NCBI GenBank assembly: GCA_021496505.1
Contig: CP053031.1
Location: forward strand, 806,001-870,000
Length of the DNA: 64,000 nt
Source: Thermoleophilia bacterium SCSIO 60948
Lineage (GTDB): Bacteria > Actinomycetota > Thermoleophilia > Solirubrobacterales > 70-9
Reading direction: 5' to 3'
A program made the position numbers and the translations under genes. This document shows, in pieces, positions 23,216 through 32,401 of this stretch. A model generated the notes under the pieces. It saw nothing but the letters and a program-made list of their open reading frames with translations. It did not search any database and was not told the DNA's origin. Numbering within the stretch: position 1 is the stretch's first letter; each line of letters begins with the position of its first letter.

Positions 23216-26200
23216 ATGAGCGAGCGCGACTTCCTCGCCGCGCAGCGTGAGCGCGTCGTCGTCTTCGACGGCGGCATGGGGGCGACGCTCGAGATGTTCG
23301 ATCTCAGCGCCGCCGACTACATGGACCTGCCCGGTAAGTGCCACGAGGCGCTCGTCCTCCAGCGCCCCGATGTGATCGAGGGCGTCCACGCCTCGATGCT
23401 CGACGCCGGCGCCGAGGTCCTCGAGACCGACACCTTCCAGGGCTCACGCCTCAAGCTCGAGGAGTGGGGGCTCGCCGACCACACCGTCGAGATCAATCAG
23501 AAGGCCGCCGAGATCGCCCGCAGGGCAGCCGGCGACAGCCGCTTCGTCGCGGGCTCGATCGGGCCGACGGGCTTCCTGCCCTCCTCGAGCGACCCGACGC
23601 TCGGCAACATGAGTTTCGGTCGCCTCGTCGAGGTCTTCGCCGAGCAGGCCGGCGCGCTGCTCGCGGGCGGCGTCGACCTGCTGATCATCGAGACCGCCCA
23701 GGACATCCTCGAGGTCAAGGCCGCGGTCTTCGGTGCCCGCCGCGCGTTCGCCGAGCAGGGTCGGCGCGTCCCGATCATCTGCTCCGCCTTCCTCGTCCAG
23801 CCGGGCTCGAAGATGCTGCTCGGAACCGATGTCACCGCGCTGCTCGTCACCCTCGACGCGCTCGACGTCGACGTCATCGGCCTCAACTGCTCGACCGGAC
23901 CCGAGGACATGCGCGATGCCATCCGCTACCTCGGTGAGAACAGCCCGCTGCCGGTCCACTGCATCCCCAACGCCGGCCTGCCCCAGCAGGGCCCCGATGG
24001 CGAGACGATCTTCCCCGCGACGCCGGAGGAGCTCTCGCGTGTCCTCGGCGAGTTCACGGAGCGACACGGCGTCTCGATCGTCGGTGGCTGCTGCGGCACG
24101 ACGCCCGAGCACATCGCGGCGATCGCCGAGCGCGTCAAGGACGTCCGGCCGGGCGAGCGCCCCGAGCGCTCGGATGTCTTCCGCGTCTCCTCGCTGATGA
24201 CCGCCGTCGACCTCGTCCAGGAGCCCGCTCCGACGATGGTGGGCGAGCGGGTCAACTCGCAGGGCTCGCGCAAGGCGAAGGAGATGCTGCTCGCCGACGA
24301 CTACGACGGACTCGTCTCGGTCGCCGAGGATCAGGTCGAGGGCGGCGCGCACGTGCTCGACGTCTGCGTGGCGCTCGTCGAGCGTCAGGACGAGGACGAG
24401 CAGATGCGCGAGACGGTGAAGCGGATATCGCTCTCCCAGCCCTCGCCGATCCAGGTCGACTCGACCGAGCCCGAGGTGATCCAGGCGGCGCTCGAGCAGA
24501 TCCCGGGCCGCGCGATCGTCAACTCGGTCAACCTCGAGGCCGGCGAGGAGAAGCTCGGGGTGGTCGCCCCGCTCGCGCGCGAGCACGGCGCCGCACTGAT
24601 CGCGCTGACGATCGACGAGGAGGGGATGGCGAAGACCGCCGATCGCAAGGTCGAGATCGCGAAGCGGATCCGCGATCTCGCCTGCGAGACGCACGGCCTC
24701 TCTCCCGAAGCGCTCATATTCGACGCGCTGACGTTCACGCTGACGACCGGCGATGAGGAGTGGCGGCCGTCGGCGGTCGAGACGATCGAGGGCATCCGCC
24801 GGATCAAGGCCGAGATCCCCGGCGTCAAGACCTCGCTCGGCGTATCCAACGTCTCCTTCGGCGTGTCGCTCAAGGCGCGCTCGGCGCTCAACTCGGTCTT
24901 CCTGCACCACTGCGTCGAGGCCGGGCTCGACCTCGCGATGGTCAACCCGAACCACATCACCCCCTACGGCGAGATCGGCGAGACCGAGCGCGAACTCGCC
25001 GAGGCCCTCGTGCTGAACCGCAGCGAGGACGCGCTCGAGCGCTTCATCGAGCACTTCGAGTCGCTCGGCGAGGAGTCCGAGGACGAGAAGGCCGACCCGA
25101 CCGAGGGCATGGAGCCCGAGGAGGCGCTGCACTTCCACATCCTGCGGCGAAAGAAGGACGGGGTCGAGGCCCAGATCGACGCCGCGGTCGAGAAGATCGG
25201 TGCCGTACCGACGCTCAACGGCGTCCTGCTGCCGGCGATGAAGGAGGTCGGCGACAAGTTCGGCGCCGGGGAGCTGATCCTGCCGTTCGTCCTCCAGTCG
25301 GCCGAGGTGATGAAGAAGGCGGTCGCGCAGCTCGAGAACTACCTCGAGGTCGCCGAGGGCCACACGAAGGGCACGATCGTCCTCGCGACGGTGTTCGGCG
25401 ACGTCCACGACATCGGCAAGTCGCTCGTCAACACGATCTTGACCAACAACGGCTACAACGTCGTCGACCTCGGCAAGCAGGTCCCGGTCGACCAGATCAT
25501 CGACGCCGCGGTCGAGCACTCCGCCGACGCGATCGGCCTCTCGGCGCTGCTCGTCTCGACCTCGAAGCAGATGCCGCTTTGCATCGGCGAGCTCCACGAG
25601 CGCGGCCACGAGTTCCCGGTCCTGCTCGGCGGCGCGGCGATCAACCGCGACTTCGGCCGCCGCGCGCTCTACCCGAAGGGCCGCGAGTCCGACGAGGTCT
25701 ACGAGCCCGGCGTCTTCTACTGCAAGGACGCCTTCTCAGGCCTCGCGACGATGGACTCGCTCGTCGACGGAGAGGCGCGCGACCAGCTGATCGAGAAGAT
25801 GCGAGACGAGGCGCGCCAGCTTCGCGAGAAGGTCGAGGTCCCCGACGACTCGCCGCCGACGACCGACGATTCCGTCCGCTCCGACGTCCGCACCGACGTC
25901 GCGGTCCCCGACGCGCCGTTCCTCGGCGCCCGCGAGATCGACGTCGCCCTCGACGAGGTCTTCCCATACCTCGACCGCCACGTGCTGTTCAAGCTCCATT
26001 GGGGCGGGCGCGGCAAGAAGGGCGAGGAGTGGCGGAAGATCGTCGAAGGCGACGGCGATGACGAGGGGTTCCGCCCGAAGCTCGAGCGGATGTGGGCCGA
26101 GCAGGACTACCTGCGCCCGAAGGCCAAGCTCGGCTACTTCCCCTGCGCCGCCGACGGCAACGAGCTCGTCATCTTCGACCCCGAGGACCAGGCGACGGAG

Positions 26201-26854
26201 ATCGAGCGACTCGTCTTCCCGCGCCAGCCGAAGCACGACCGGATCTGCCTGACGGACTTCTACCGCCCGCTCGCCGACACCGAGCCGGGGTCGCGCGACG
26301 TCGTCGCGCTGCAGGCGGTGACCGCCGGCGACGAGGTCACGAAGCGGATCTCCCAGCTCGAGGCCGACGGCGAGTTCGCCGAGCAGCTGTTCGTCCACGG
26401 CCTCGGCGTCCAGACCGCCGAGGGGATGGCCGAGTGGCTCCACGCCCAGGTCCGCCGCGAGCTCGGGATCCCGCTCTCGCAGGGTCGGCGCTACTCCTGG
26501 GGCTATCCGGCCTGCCCCGATCAGTCCGAGCACGAGAAGGTCTGGAGGCTTCTCGGCCTCGACGAGATCGGGATGTCGCTGTCGGGCGGCTACGCCGTCG
26601 AGCCCGAGCAGTCGACCGTCGCGATCATCGCCCACCACCCGCAGGCGGTCTACTTCGGGATGAAGTCCGGCTTCGTCCCCGAGCCGGACCGCGAGACCCC
26701 CGACGAGCTGATCGCCGGCACGGACCGCGGCGGCGAGCTGCCTCCGGAGTCCGATCTCGACGGCGACGGGACGATCGAGGCCGAGGGTGCCGACGGGTTC
26801 CGCGGGTCGGAGGCCCAGGAATCGCGCGAGGAGGCGGTCGGCTCCCAGAGCTGA
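23216..26854 (+). CDS. metH: Cobalamin-dependent methionine synthase
   Basis: 1212 residues, all four MetH modules. (1) Homocysteine-binding barrel (~1-310) with the zinc cysteines in GLNCSTG and GGCCGTTPEHI. (2) Methyltetrahydrofolate-binding pterin domain (~335-620; VGERVNSQGSRKAKE, FDALTFTLTTGDEEW). (3) Cobalamin cap and B12 domain (~640-870) with DVHDIGKSLV, the DxHxxG cobalt-ligating motif. (4) C-terminal reactivation domain (~890-1180; RPKAKLGYFPC, YSWGYPACPDQSEH, SLSGGYAVEPEQSTVAIIAHHPQA) that binds AdoMet. It remethylates homocysteine. SAM feedback through the upstream riboswitch fits this role. Confidence 0.96.
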   Translation: MSERDFLAAQRERVVVFDGGMGATLEMFDLSAADYMDLPGKCHEALVLQRPDVIEGVHASMLDAGAEVLETDTFQGSRLKLEEWGLADHTVEINQKAAEIARRAAGDSRFVAGSIGPTGFLPSSSDPTLGNMSFGRLVEVFAEQAGALLAGGVDLLIIETAQDILEVKAAVFGARRAFAEQGRRVPIICSAFLVQPGSKMLLGTDVTALLVTLDALDVDVIGLNCSTGPEDMRDAIRYLGENSPLPVHCIPNAGLPQQGPDGETIFPATPEELSRVLGEFTERHGVSIVGGCCGTTPEHIAAIAERVKDVRPGERPERSDVFRVSSLMTAVDLVQEPAPTMVGERVNSQGSRKAKEMLLADDYDGLVSVAEDQVEGGAHVLDVCVALVERQDEDEQMRETVKRISLSQPSPIQVDSTEPEVIQAALEQIPGRAIVNSVNLEAGEEKLGVVAPLAREHGAALIALTIDEEGMAKTADRKVEIAKRIRDLACETHGLSPEALIFDALTFTLTTGDEEWRPSAVETIEGIRRIKAEIPGVKTSLGVSNVSFGVSLKARSALNSVFLHHCVEAGLDLAMVNPNHITPYGEIGETERELAEALVLNRSEDALERFIEHFESLGEESEDEKADPTEGMEPEEALHFHILRRKKDGVEAQIDAAVEKIGAVPTLNGVLLPAMKEVGDKFGAGELILPFVLQSAEVMKKAVAQLENYLEVAEGHTKGTIVLATVFGDVHDIGKSLVNTILTNNGYNVVDLGKQVPVDQIIDAAVEHSADAIGLSALLVSTSKQMPLCIGELHERGHEFPVLLGGAAINRDFGRRALYPKGRESDEVYEPGVFYCKDAFSGLATMDSLVDGEARDQLIEKMRDEARQLREKVEVPDDSPPTTDDSVRSDVRTDVAVPDAPFLGAREIDVALDEVFPYLDRHVLFKLHWGGRGKKGEEWRKIVEGDGDDEGFRPKLERMWAEQDYLRPKAKLGYFPCAADGNELVIFDPEDQATEIERLVFPRQPKHDRICLTDFYRPLADTEPGSRDVVALQAVTAGDEVTKRISQLEADGEFAEQLFVHGLGVQTAEGMAEWLHAQVRRELGIPLSQGRRYSWGYPACPDQSEHEKVWRLLGLDEIGMSLSGGYAVEPEQSTVAIIAHHPQAVYFGMKSGFVPEPDRETPDELIAGTDRGGELPPESDLDGDGTIEAEGADGFRGSEAQESREEAVGSQS

Positions 26855-26881
26855 GCGCTGGCGATCCGCCCCGGCGTCGCC

Positions 26882-26887
26882 TAGGCT
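26882..26887 (+). promoter_or_regulatory. -10-like box TAGGCT before the membrane protein gene at 26899
   Basis: TAGGCT 11 bases before the ATG at 26899, giving a leader of about 4 bases. Confidence 0.35.
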
Positions 26888-26898
26888 CGCCCGCGCCG

Positions 26899-27489
26899 AT
26901 GTCGCGGGGGGCGAAGTTCTGGATCAACGGCTTTCTGCCGGTGCTGTTCATCGCGCTCGCGATCGGCCTGGCATGGGCGTGGAACGCCAACGGCGGCTGG
27001 CCGGCCGGCCACGACGACAGCGGCGTCGCGAAGGTGCCGGGCCAGAGCGAGCTCGACCTGCCCGAGGGCGAGAACAGGATCTACTGGCAGGCTGAGGCGA
27101 CGGGCTCCGGTGAGAATCGCTCGGTGGGCGAGCGACCCGACGAGCTCGCCGTCAGGATCACCCCGGCCGGCGGCGGGGAGCCCGCGGAGATCGACGACGT
27201 CCCGAGCTGGACCTTCTCATCGATCGTCGGCGACACCGGCTTCGAGCCCTACGCCGAGGCCGAGATCGACGCCGCCGGACCCCACGAGATCGTGACGAAG
27301 GCGCCTGGCGGTGCGATCCCGGCCGGGGCGGAACTCACGTTCGGGCCTCCGAACTGGAACCCCGGCGGATCGCTCGCCGCGGGCACCGCCATGGTGGCCA
27401 TCGTCGTCCTGCTCTTCGGTGCCGCCAACTGGGCGCTGTTTCGCTTTGCGCTTCGAAACATGCAGGCGGGCGACAGCTCGAGCGCCTAG
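26899..27489 (+). CDS. Hypothetical bitopic envelope protein
   Basis: 196 residues. Membrane helices at residues ~10-28 (FLPVLFIALAIGLAWAWNA) and ~150-178 (AGTAMVAIVVLLFGAANWALF) flank an extracytoplasmic beta-rich domain containing ELDLPEGENRIYWQAEATG, WTFSSIVGDTGFEPYAEAEI and GPHEIVTKAP, typical of short carbohydrate- or lipid-facing beta sandwiches. I do not recognise a family. It follows metH at 44 bases but has its own -10-like box. Confidence 0.6.
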   Translation: MSRGAKFWINGFLPVLFIALAIGLAWAWNANGGWPAGHDDSGVAKVPGQSELDLPEGENRIYWQAEATGSGENRSVGERPDELAVRITPAGGGEPAEIDDVPSWTFSSIVGDTGFEPYAEAEIDAAGPHEIVTKAPGGAIPAGAELTFGPPNWNPGGSLAAGTAMVAIVVLLFGAANWALFRFALRNMQAGDSSSA

Positions 27490-27510
27490 CGCGCGCCGGC
27501 GAAACCCGGC

Positions 27511-27942
27511 CTACGCGGCGGGACTCCCCTCGTGCGGCGGGTCCTGGGGCGTCGGGAACTCGCCGCCATCGATCAGCTCGATCCGGTAGCCGTCGGGGTC
27601 GGCGACGAAGCAGATCCGCCCGACCTCGTCGCGACCGCCAGGCGAGTAGGGCGCCTTCTCGGGCTCGATTCCGTGCTCGGCGAGCTCGGCCAGCAGCGAG
27701 TCCAGATCGTCGACGGTGATCGCGAAGTGGTTGTAGCCCTCGCCGAGGTCATAGGGCTCGACGCGATCGACGTTGACGGTGAGCTCGAGCGTGTCGCCGT
27801 CGCCCGGCAGGCCCATGTAGACGTTGTAGGCCGAGTCGAAGTTGAGCCGGCCACGCTCCTCGAATCCGAGCCGCTCGTAGAAGCGGACCGACTCGGTCTC
27901 GTCGCGCACTCTGAGGCAGGTATGGATCAGCTTTCTCGCCAT
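27511..27942 (-). CDS. gloA: VOC-family glyoxalase I-like protein
   Basis: 143 residues, two VOC beta-alpha-beta modules. The metal-ligand positions of glyoxalase I are visible: His in LIHTCLRV, Glu in TLELTVN, His in YNHFAITVDD and Glu in YRIELIDGG. VRFYERLGFEERGR and SAYNVYMGLPG also match lactoylglutathione lyase. Actinobacteria often lack glutathione and use other thiols, so the natural hemithioacetal may differ. It ends 22 bases from the convergent membrane protein gene. Confidence 0.85.
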   Translation of the reverse strand: MARKLIHTCLRVRDETESVRFYERLGFEERGRLNFDSAYNVYMGLPGDGDTLELTVNVDRVEPYDLGEGYNHFAITVDDLDSLLAELAEHGIEPEKAPYSPGGRDEVGRICFVADPDGYRIELIDGGEFPTPQDPPHEGSPAA

Positions 27943-28136
27943 GAGGGAGAGCTACCCACCCGCCACGACTCAACCCGGGTGGGCGGGGGAGGATGGTGGT
28001 CGTCGCCCGGGTCGGGACCCGCGGGCGGGCCGCCGGCCCTGGATCGAGCCTGACCCTCAGGGTGAGGGGCCGGCTCGAGCGAGACGGGCGCCGCCGCCGC
28101 GGCGTCGGGCGCCCGTGAGCTGGGTACGGGCCTCGC

Positions 28137-29534
28137 GTGGAGGCAGGTACCGAGGAGGCTGCGACCGAGGCGTCGCCCGCGCTGCTCGACGCGCTCTCGG
28201 GCGCCGGGCAGCTCGTCACCGACGCCGACGTGCTCGACTCGTACCGCCGTGACTACGCCGCGCCCGGCATGGTCGAGGACTCGCGGCCGCTCGCCCTCGT
28301 GCGGCCAAGAACGACCGCGGAGATCCAGGCGGCGGTCCGCGCCGCGGCCGAGCACGACGTCAGCGTCGTCCCGCGCGGCGCTGGGACCGGGCTGTCGGGC
28401 GGCTCGAACGCGACCCCGGGTTCGATCGTCATCTGCACCGAACTGATGACCTCGGTCCGCGACGTCAACGCCGGCGCGCTGACGGCGACCTGCGAACCCG
28501 GGATCCTCAACGCCGACCTCGGCAAGGCGGTCGCCGAGGAGGGTCTGCACTACGCGCCTGACCCGGCGAGCTACGAGATCTCCTCGATCGGCGGCAACGT
28601 CGCGACGAACGCCGGCGGCCTCTGCTGCGTCAAGTACGGGGTCACCCGCGACGCGCTCATGTCCGTCGAGCTCGTGACCGCCGATGGCGAGGCGCACCGG
28701 ATCGGCAGCCGGACGCGAAAGAACGTCGCCGGCTATGACCTGCTGGGCCTCGCCTGTGGATCGGAGGGGACGCTCGGGGTCATCTCCGAGGTCACCGTGA
28801 GGCTGCTGCCCTCACCACCGCCGGCGCACACGCTCGCGGCCTCGTTCCCGGACCTGCGCTCGGCCGGCGAGGCGATCATGGCGATCGTCCGTGAACTGCG
28901 GCCCTCGATGCTCGAGGTCATGGACCGCACGACGATCAACGCGGTCGAGGACTTCAAGCCGCAGGGGCTCGACCGCGACGCCGCGGCGATGCTCTATGCG
29001 AAGACCGACTCGGGCGGCGATGTCGGCGCGGCCGAGATCGAGCGGATGCGCGTGATCTGCGAGGAGCACGGGGCCGACCTCGCGATGACCACGGACGAGG
29101 AGGCCGAGGGCCGGATGATCACAGCCGCCCGCCGGCTCGCCTATACCGCGCTCGAGCACACCGGCACGACGGCGCTCGACGACGTGGCCGTGCCGATCGA
29201 CCGGATCGGTGAGCTGTTCGAGCGAACGGAGCGGATCGCCGAGCGAAACGGCGTCACGATCGGGACCTTCGGCCACGCCGGTGACGGCAACATGCACCCG
29301 ACGATCGTCTACGACCAGGACGACGCCGACGAGCTCGAGCGCGCCCGGACGGCGTTCGCCGATCTCGTCGACGCGACGCTCGAGCTCGACGGGACGCTGT
29401 CGGGCGAGCACGGCGTCGGCCTGCTCAAGCGCCCGTTCCTCGACGCCGAGCTCGGGTCGACTCGGCGCCTGCACCAGGCCGTCAAGGACGCGATCGACCC
29501 CGCCGGGCTGTTCAATCCCGGCAAGTCGATCTAG
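28137..29534 (+). CDS. FAD-linked oxidase, GlcD / D-lactate dehydrogenase type
   Basis: 465 residues. The N-terminal PCMH-type FAD-binding domain contains VVPRGAGTGLSGG, CEPGILNADL and SIGGNVATNAGGLCCVKYGVTRD (the GNxAxNAGG loop), then CGSEGTLGVISEVTVRLLP. The C-terminal cap domain has GTFGHAGDGNMHPTI (metal/substrate His) and GTLSGEHGVGLLKRPF. This is the glycolate oxidase subunit D / D-2-hydroxyacid dehydrogenase family, which oxidises a 2-hydroxyacid and passes electrons onward. GlcE/GlcF partners are not adjacent. Convergent with the aldehyde dehydrogenase gene. Confidence 0.88.
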   Translation: MEAGTEEAATEASPALLDALSGAGQLVTDADVLDSYRRDYAAPGMVEDSRPLALVRPRTTAEIQAAVRAAAEHDVSVVPRGAGTGLSGGSNATPGSIVICTELMTSVRDVNAGALTATCEPGILNADLGKAVAEEGLHYAPDPASYEISSIGGNVATNAGGLCCVKYGVTRDALMSVELVTADGEAHRIGSRTRKNVAGYDLLGLACGSEGTLGVISEVTVRLLPSPPPAHTLAASFPDLRSAGEAIMAIVRELRPSMLEVMDRTTINAVEDFKPQGLDRDAAAMLYAKTDSGGDVGAAEIERMRVICEEHGADLAMTTDEEAEGRMITAARRLAYTALEHTGTTALDDVAVPIDRIGELFERTERIAERNGVTIGTFGHAGDGNMHPTIVYDQDDADELERARTAFADLVDATLELDGTLSGEHGVGLLKRPFLDAELGSTRRLHQAVKDAIDPAGLFNPGKSI

Positions 29535-29546
29535 CCGCGGTCGAGC

Positions 29547-31103
29547 TCAGCCGCGCCGCTCGATCCCGAAGCGCCCGAGACCACGGCCGCCGAAGAACCG
29601 CGTCACCTTGGCGAAGAAGCCGCGCTTGGCGGGGGTGATCGGGTACCAGAGGATCTCCGAGTCGAGCTCGGGCCCGCGCGGCGAGAGGATCGAGCGCGTG
29701 CGCGTGAACTTGCGGATCCCGTCGCGGCCGTGGCGGGTTCCGATCCCCGACGTCTTCCAGCCGCCCATCGGCAGCTCGAGCGCGTTGTAGTTGATCAGCG
29801 TGTCGTTGACGTTGCACGAGCCCATCTCGAGTCGCCGCGCCATCCGCTCGGCGGCCTTGACGTCGCCCGAGAAGATCGAGCCCGACAACCCGTAGCGGCT
29901 GTCGTTGGCCAGCTCGACGGCCTGCTCGGCGTCCTCGACGGCCATCACGCTGATCACCGGCCCGAAGGTCTCGTCTCGCATCACGTCCATCGAGTGGTCG
30001 ACGTCGGCGATCACCGTCGGCTCGTACCAGTCGCCGGGCCCGTCCCCGCGGCGCCCGCCGGTCAGGATCCGGGCGCCCTTCTCGCGCGCGTCGGTGACGT
30101 GGCGCTCGACGATGTCGGTCTGGGCCGGTGAGGTCATCGCGCCGACGTCGGCCGTGTAGGTGCGCCCGTCGGCTCCCTGGCGAAGCGCCTCGACCTTCTC
30201 GGTCAGCTTGCCGAGGAACTCGTCGTAGATCGGGCGCTCGACGTAGACGCGCTCGATCGACATGCAGATCTGGCCCGAGTTCATGAGGCCACCGAACGCG
30301 ACTCCGTTGGCGGCACGCTCGACGTTCGCGTCGCGCAGCACGAGCGCGGGGTCCTTGCCGCCGAGCTCGAGCGATACCGGGGTGAGCGTCTCGGCCGCTC
30401 GCTTGAGGACGAGCCTCCCGGTCTTGTCGGACCCGGTGAACTGGACGTAGTCGGCCTCGTCGACGAGCGCGCCGCCCGTCTCGCCGAAGCCGTTGACGTA
30501 GTCGAGCACGTCCGGGGCGCCGATCTGCTTCCAGCCCTCGATCACGGCCATCAGGCAGAGCGGTGTCAGCTCCGAGGGCTTGATCAGCACGGCGTTGCCG
30601 GCGGCGAGGGCCGGGATCGCGTCGCCGAGCGAGAGGATCAGCGGGAAGTTCCACGGGCTGATGACGCCGACGAGGCCGACCGGGTCGCGCGTGATCCGAA
30701 GCCGCTTGACCTTGAGCGCGGGGAAGTGGGCGCTCGGGGTCTCGTCGGCGAGGAACTCGGCGGCGTTGGCCGAGTAGAAGTTGATCGCGTCCGCGCAGTA
30801 GGGGACCTCCAGCGTCGCGTCTGCTCGGACCTTGCCGGACTCGGCCTGCATGATGTCGGCGATGCGCTCCGACTCGGCGAGCATCCAGTCGCGGAGCCTC
30901 TCGAGCCACTCGCGGCGCCCGGCGAAGCCGAGCTCCGCCCACTCGCCCTGCGCGGCGCGCAGCCGTGCGGCGGTCGCGGCGACCTCGGCGGCGTCGGCGA
31001 CCGGCAGCTCGCGGATCGTCTCGCCGTCGACCGGCCGCTTGACCGCGACGACCTCGTCGCTCGACCCGGCTACCTTCTCGGCCTCCTCGACGGCAGTGCT
31101 CAT
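29547..31103 (-). CDS. Aldehyde dehydrogenase (succinate-semialdehyde dehydrogenase-like)
   Basis: 518 residues. NAD(P)-binding Rossmann domain with SPWNFPLILSLGDAIPALAAGNAVLIKPSE and FTGSDKTGR, catalytic Glu in LELGGKDP and catalytic Cys in MNSGQICMSIERVYVE, then ETFGPVISVM. The extra C-terminal helical/aromatic tail (~450-518; ILSPRGPELDSEILWYPITPAKRGFF) resembles the mycobacterial GabD2-type succinic semialdehyde dehydrogenases, which carry such tails. Specificity is still inferred. ATG 31103 follows GAGGAGAA. Confidence 0.87.
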   Translation of the reverse strand: MSTAVEEAEKVAGSSDEVVAVKRPVDGETIRELPVADAAEVAATAARLRAAQGEWAELGFAGRREWLERLRDWMLAESERIADIMQAESGKVRADATLEVPYCADAINFYSANAAEFLADETPSAHFPALKVKRLRITRDPVGLVGVISPWNFPLILSLGDAIPALAAGNAVLIKPSELTPLCLMAVIEGWKQIGAPDVLDYVNGFGETGGALVDEADYVQFTGSDKTGRLVLKRAAETLTPVSLELGGKDPALVLRDANVERAANGVAFGGLMNSGQICMSIERVYVERPIYDEFLGKLTEKVEALRQGADGRTYTADVGAMTSPAQTDIVERHVTDAREKGARILTGGRRGDGPGDWYEPTVIADVDHSMDVMRDETFGPVISVMAVEDAEQAVELANDSRYGLSGSIFSGDVKAAERMARRLEMGSCNVNDTLINYNALELPMGGWKTSGIGTRHGRDGIRKFTRTRSILSPRGPELDSEILWYPITPAKRGFFAKVTRFFGGRGLGRFGIERRG

Positions 31104-31170
31104 CCGCTTCTCCTCACGCTCGCTTAGCCGCTGGTGCGGCGACTCTACCCGCGCCCCGGCGCCATGCGGC

Positions 31171-32379
31171 TCAGCCCGGGGCGCCGACGAAGCGCACGAT
31201 CTCGCCTCCGAGCTGCGTCGCGTAGACCTCGCCGTCGGGTCCGACTGCGAACGACGTGGGGAACGAGAGCGCCGCGTCGGTCGGCTCCTGGGTGGCGTTC
31301 GGGTCGCTGCCGAGCGTCCTGACGAGCCCTCCGCACAGGTCGGCGAACAGGTAGCGACCCGCGATCGCCGCCGGTGCCGTGGGCGGCGCGACGACCCCGC
31401 CCGTGACCGAGCAGCGGCCGTTGTCGTGGGGGTACTCGAAGACGGGGGCGGTGTGCCCGGCGGCGCTCGGCCTTGGCGCGCTGTCGTCACCGCCGGGGTC
31501 GATATAGCGGTGGGTCCCCTCCCAGCGATCCCAGCCGAAGTTCGCACCGCGGAGCCCGCGCGCCGGCGCGCGGTCGATCTCCTCCCAGCTGTACTGGCCG
31601 ACGTCGCCGATCCAGGCGACCCGGCCGTCGAAGGAGAAGCGGAACGGGTTTCGCAGCCCGAGGGCGAGGATCTCACGGCGCCCGGGGATTTCACCGGAGA
31701 ACGGGTTGGATCGCGGGACCGTGTAGGGCCTCGGGCCTGAGCGCCGCGGGTCGATTCGCAGCAGCTTGCCGAGCAGGAGCCGCCGATCCTGGGCGTTCTC
31801 GAACTCGTCACCGGCGTTGCTGCCATCGCCCGTGCCGATGAACAGGTGGCCGCCGGGGCCGAAGGCGGCGGTGCCCCCGTTGTGGTTGTAGGCCCTGCGG
31901 TGAGGGATCGTGAGCACCTCGCGGCGGGTGCGAGGCGAGGCGACAGTGGGGCTCGAGGCGCGGTACTCGTCGAGCTCGATGTCACCCCGGCGGTTGACGA
32001 AGTAGGCATAAAAGCGGCCCGACTCGGCGAAGTCGGGCGCGAAGGCGACCGACAACAGCCCCTGCTCGTCGGCGTCGTGGAGCAGCCGCCGCGGCGGGAT
32101 CCTCATGAGGCGGACGGGCGAAGGGTCGGCCGCGGCGAGGTCGATCGAGTAGATCGACCCGTCGAGGCTCGCGACGTAGAGGCGGTTCTCGACGCCGGGC
32201 GCGGCGGTGGCGAACACCGCGCTGCGTCCGTCGGGCAGGCGGGTGAGCGTCTGCGTCGCGAGCGCCGGCGCACCGTCGCCGGGTGCCGGGCCCGCCCCCG
32301 CCAAGACCGCCGCCGCGCACGCGGCGACGGCCAGCGCGGCGACCGCGCGGACCCCGAGACCGTGCCCCCGTGCGCTCAT
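31171..32379 (-). CDS. Secreted PQQ-type sugar (sorbosone/glucose) dehydrogenase, paralogue 3
   Basis: 402 residues. Signal peptide (~8-32) and a six-bladed propeller with the family words DEQGLLSVAFAPDF, RFYAYFVNRRGDIELDEYR, YNHNGGTAAFGPGGHLFIGTGDG, LLGKLLRIDPR, LALGLRNPFRFSFDG, WIGDVGQYSWEEID and GANFGWDRWEG. The HNGG and RNPFRFSFD segments line the substrate and calcium/PQQ site in soluble aldose sugar dehydrogenases. It oxidises a sugar aldehyde outside the membrane if PQQ is available. Last of three tandem copies; 22 bases after the previous stop. Confidence 0.85.
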   Translation of the reverse strand: MSARGHGLGVRAVAALAVAACAAAVLAGAGPAPGDGAPALATQTLTRLPDGRSAVFATAAPGVENRLYVASLDGSIYSIDLAAADPSPVRLMRIPPRRLLHDADEQGLLSVAFAPDFAESGRFYAYFVNRRGDIELDEYRASSPTVASPRTRREVLTIPHRRAYNHNGGTAAFGPGGHLFIGTGDGSNAGDEFENAQDRRLLLGKLLRIDPRRSGPRPYTVPRSNPFSGEIPGRREILALGLRNPFRFSFDGRVAWIGDVGQYSWEEIDRAPARGLRGANFGWDRWEGTHRYIDPGGDDSAPRPSAAGHTAPVFEYPHDNGRCSVTGGVVAPPTAPAAIAGRYLFADLCGGLVRTLGSDPNATQEPTDAALSFPTSFAVGPDGEVYATQLGGEIVRFVGAPG

Positions 32380-32401
32380 CGCCGGGCGCCCCCGCTGCCG
32401 C

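Noticed and set aside
23444-25609. 721-codon open frame on the minus strand opposite metH
   Set aside because: It lies antisense to a full-length, well-conserved MetH. Its composition (Leu/Asp/Arg/Val-rich, no domain) is that of an antisense shadow in GC-rich DNA.
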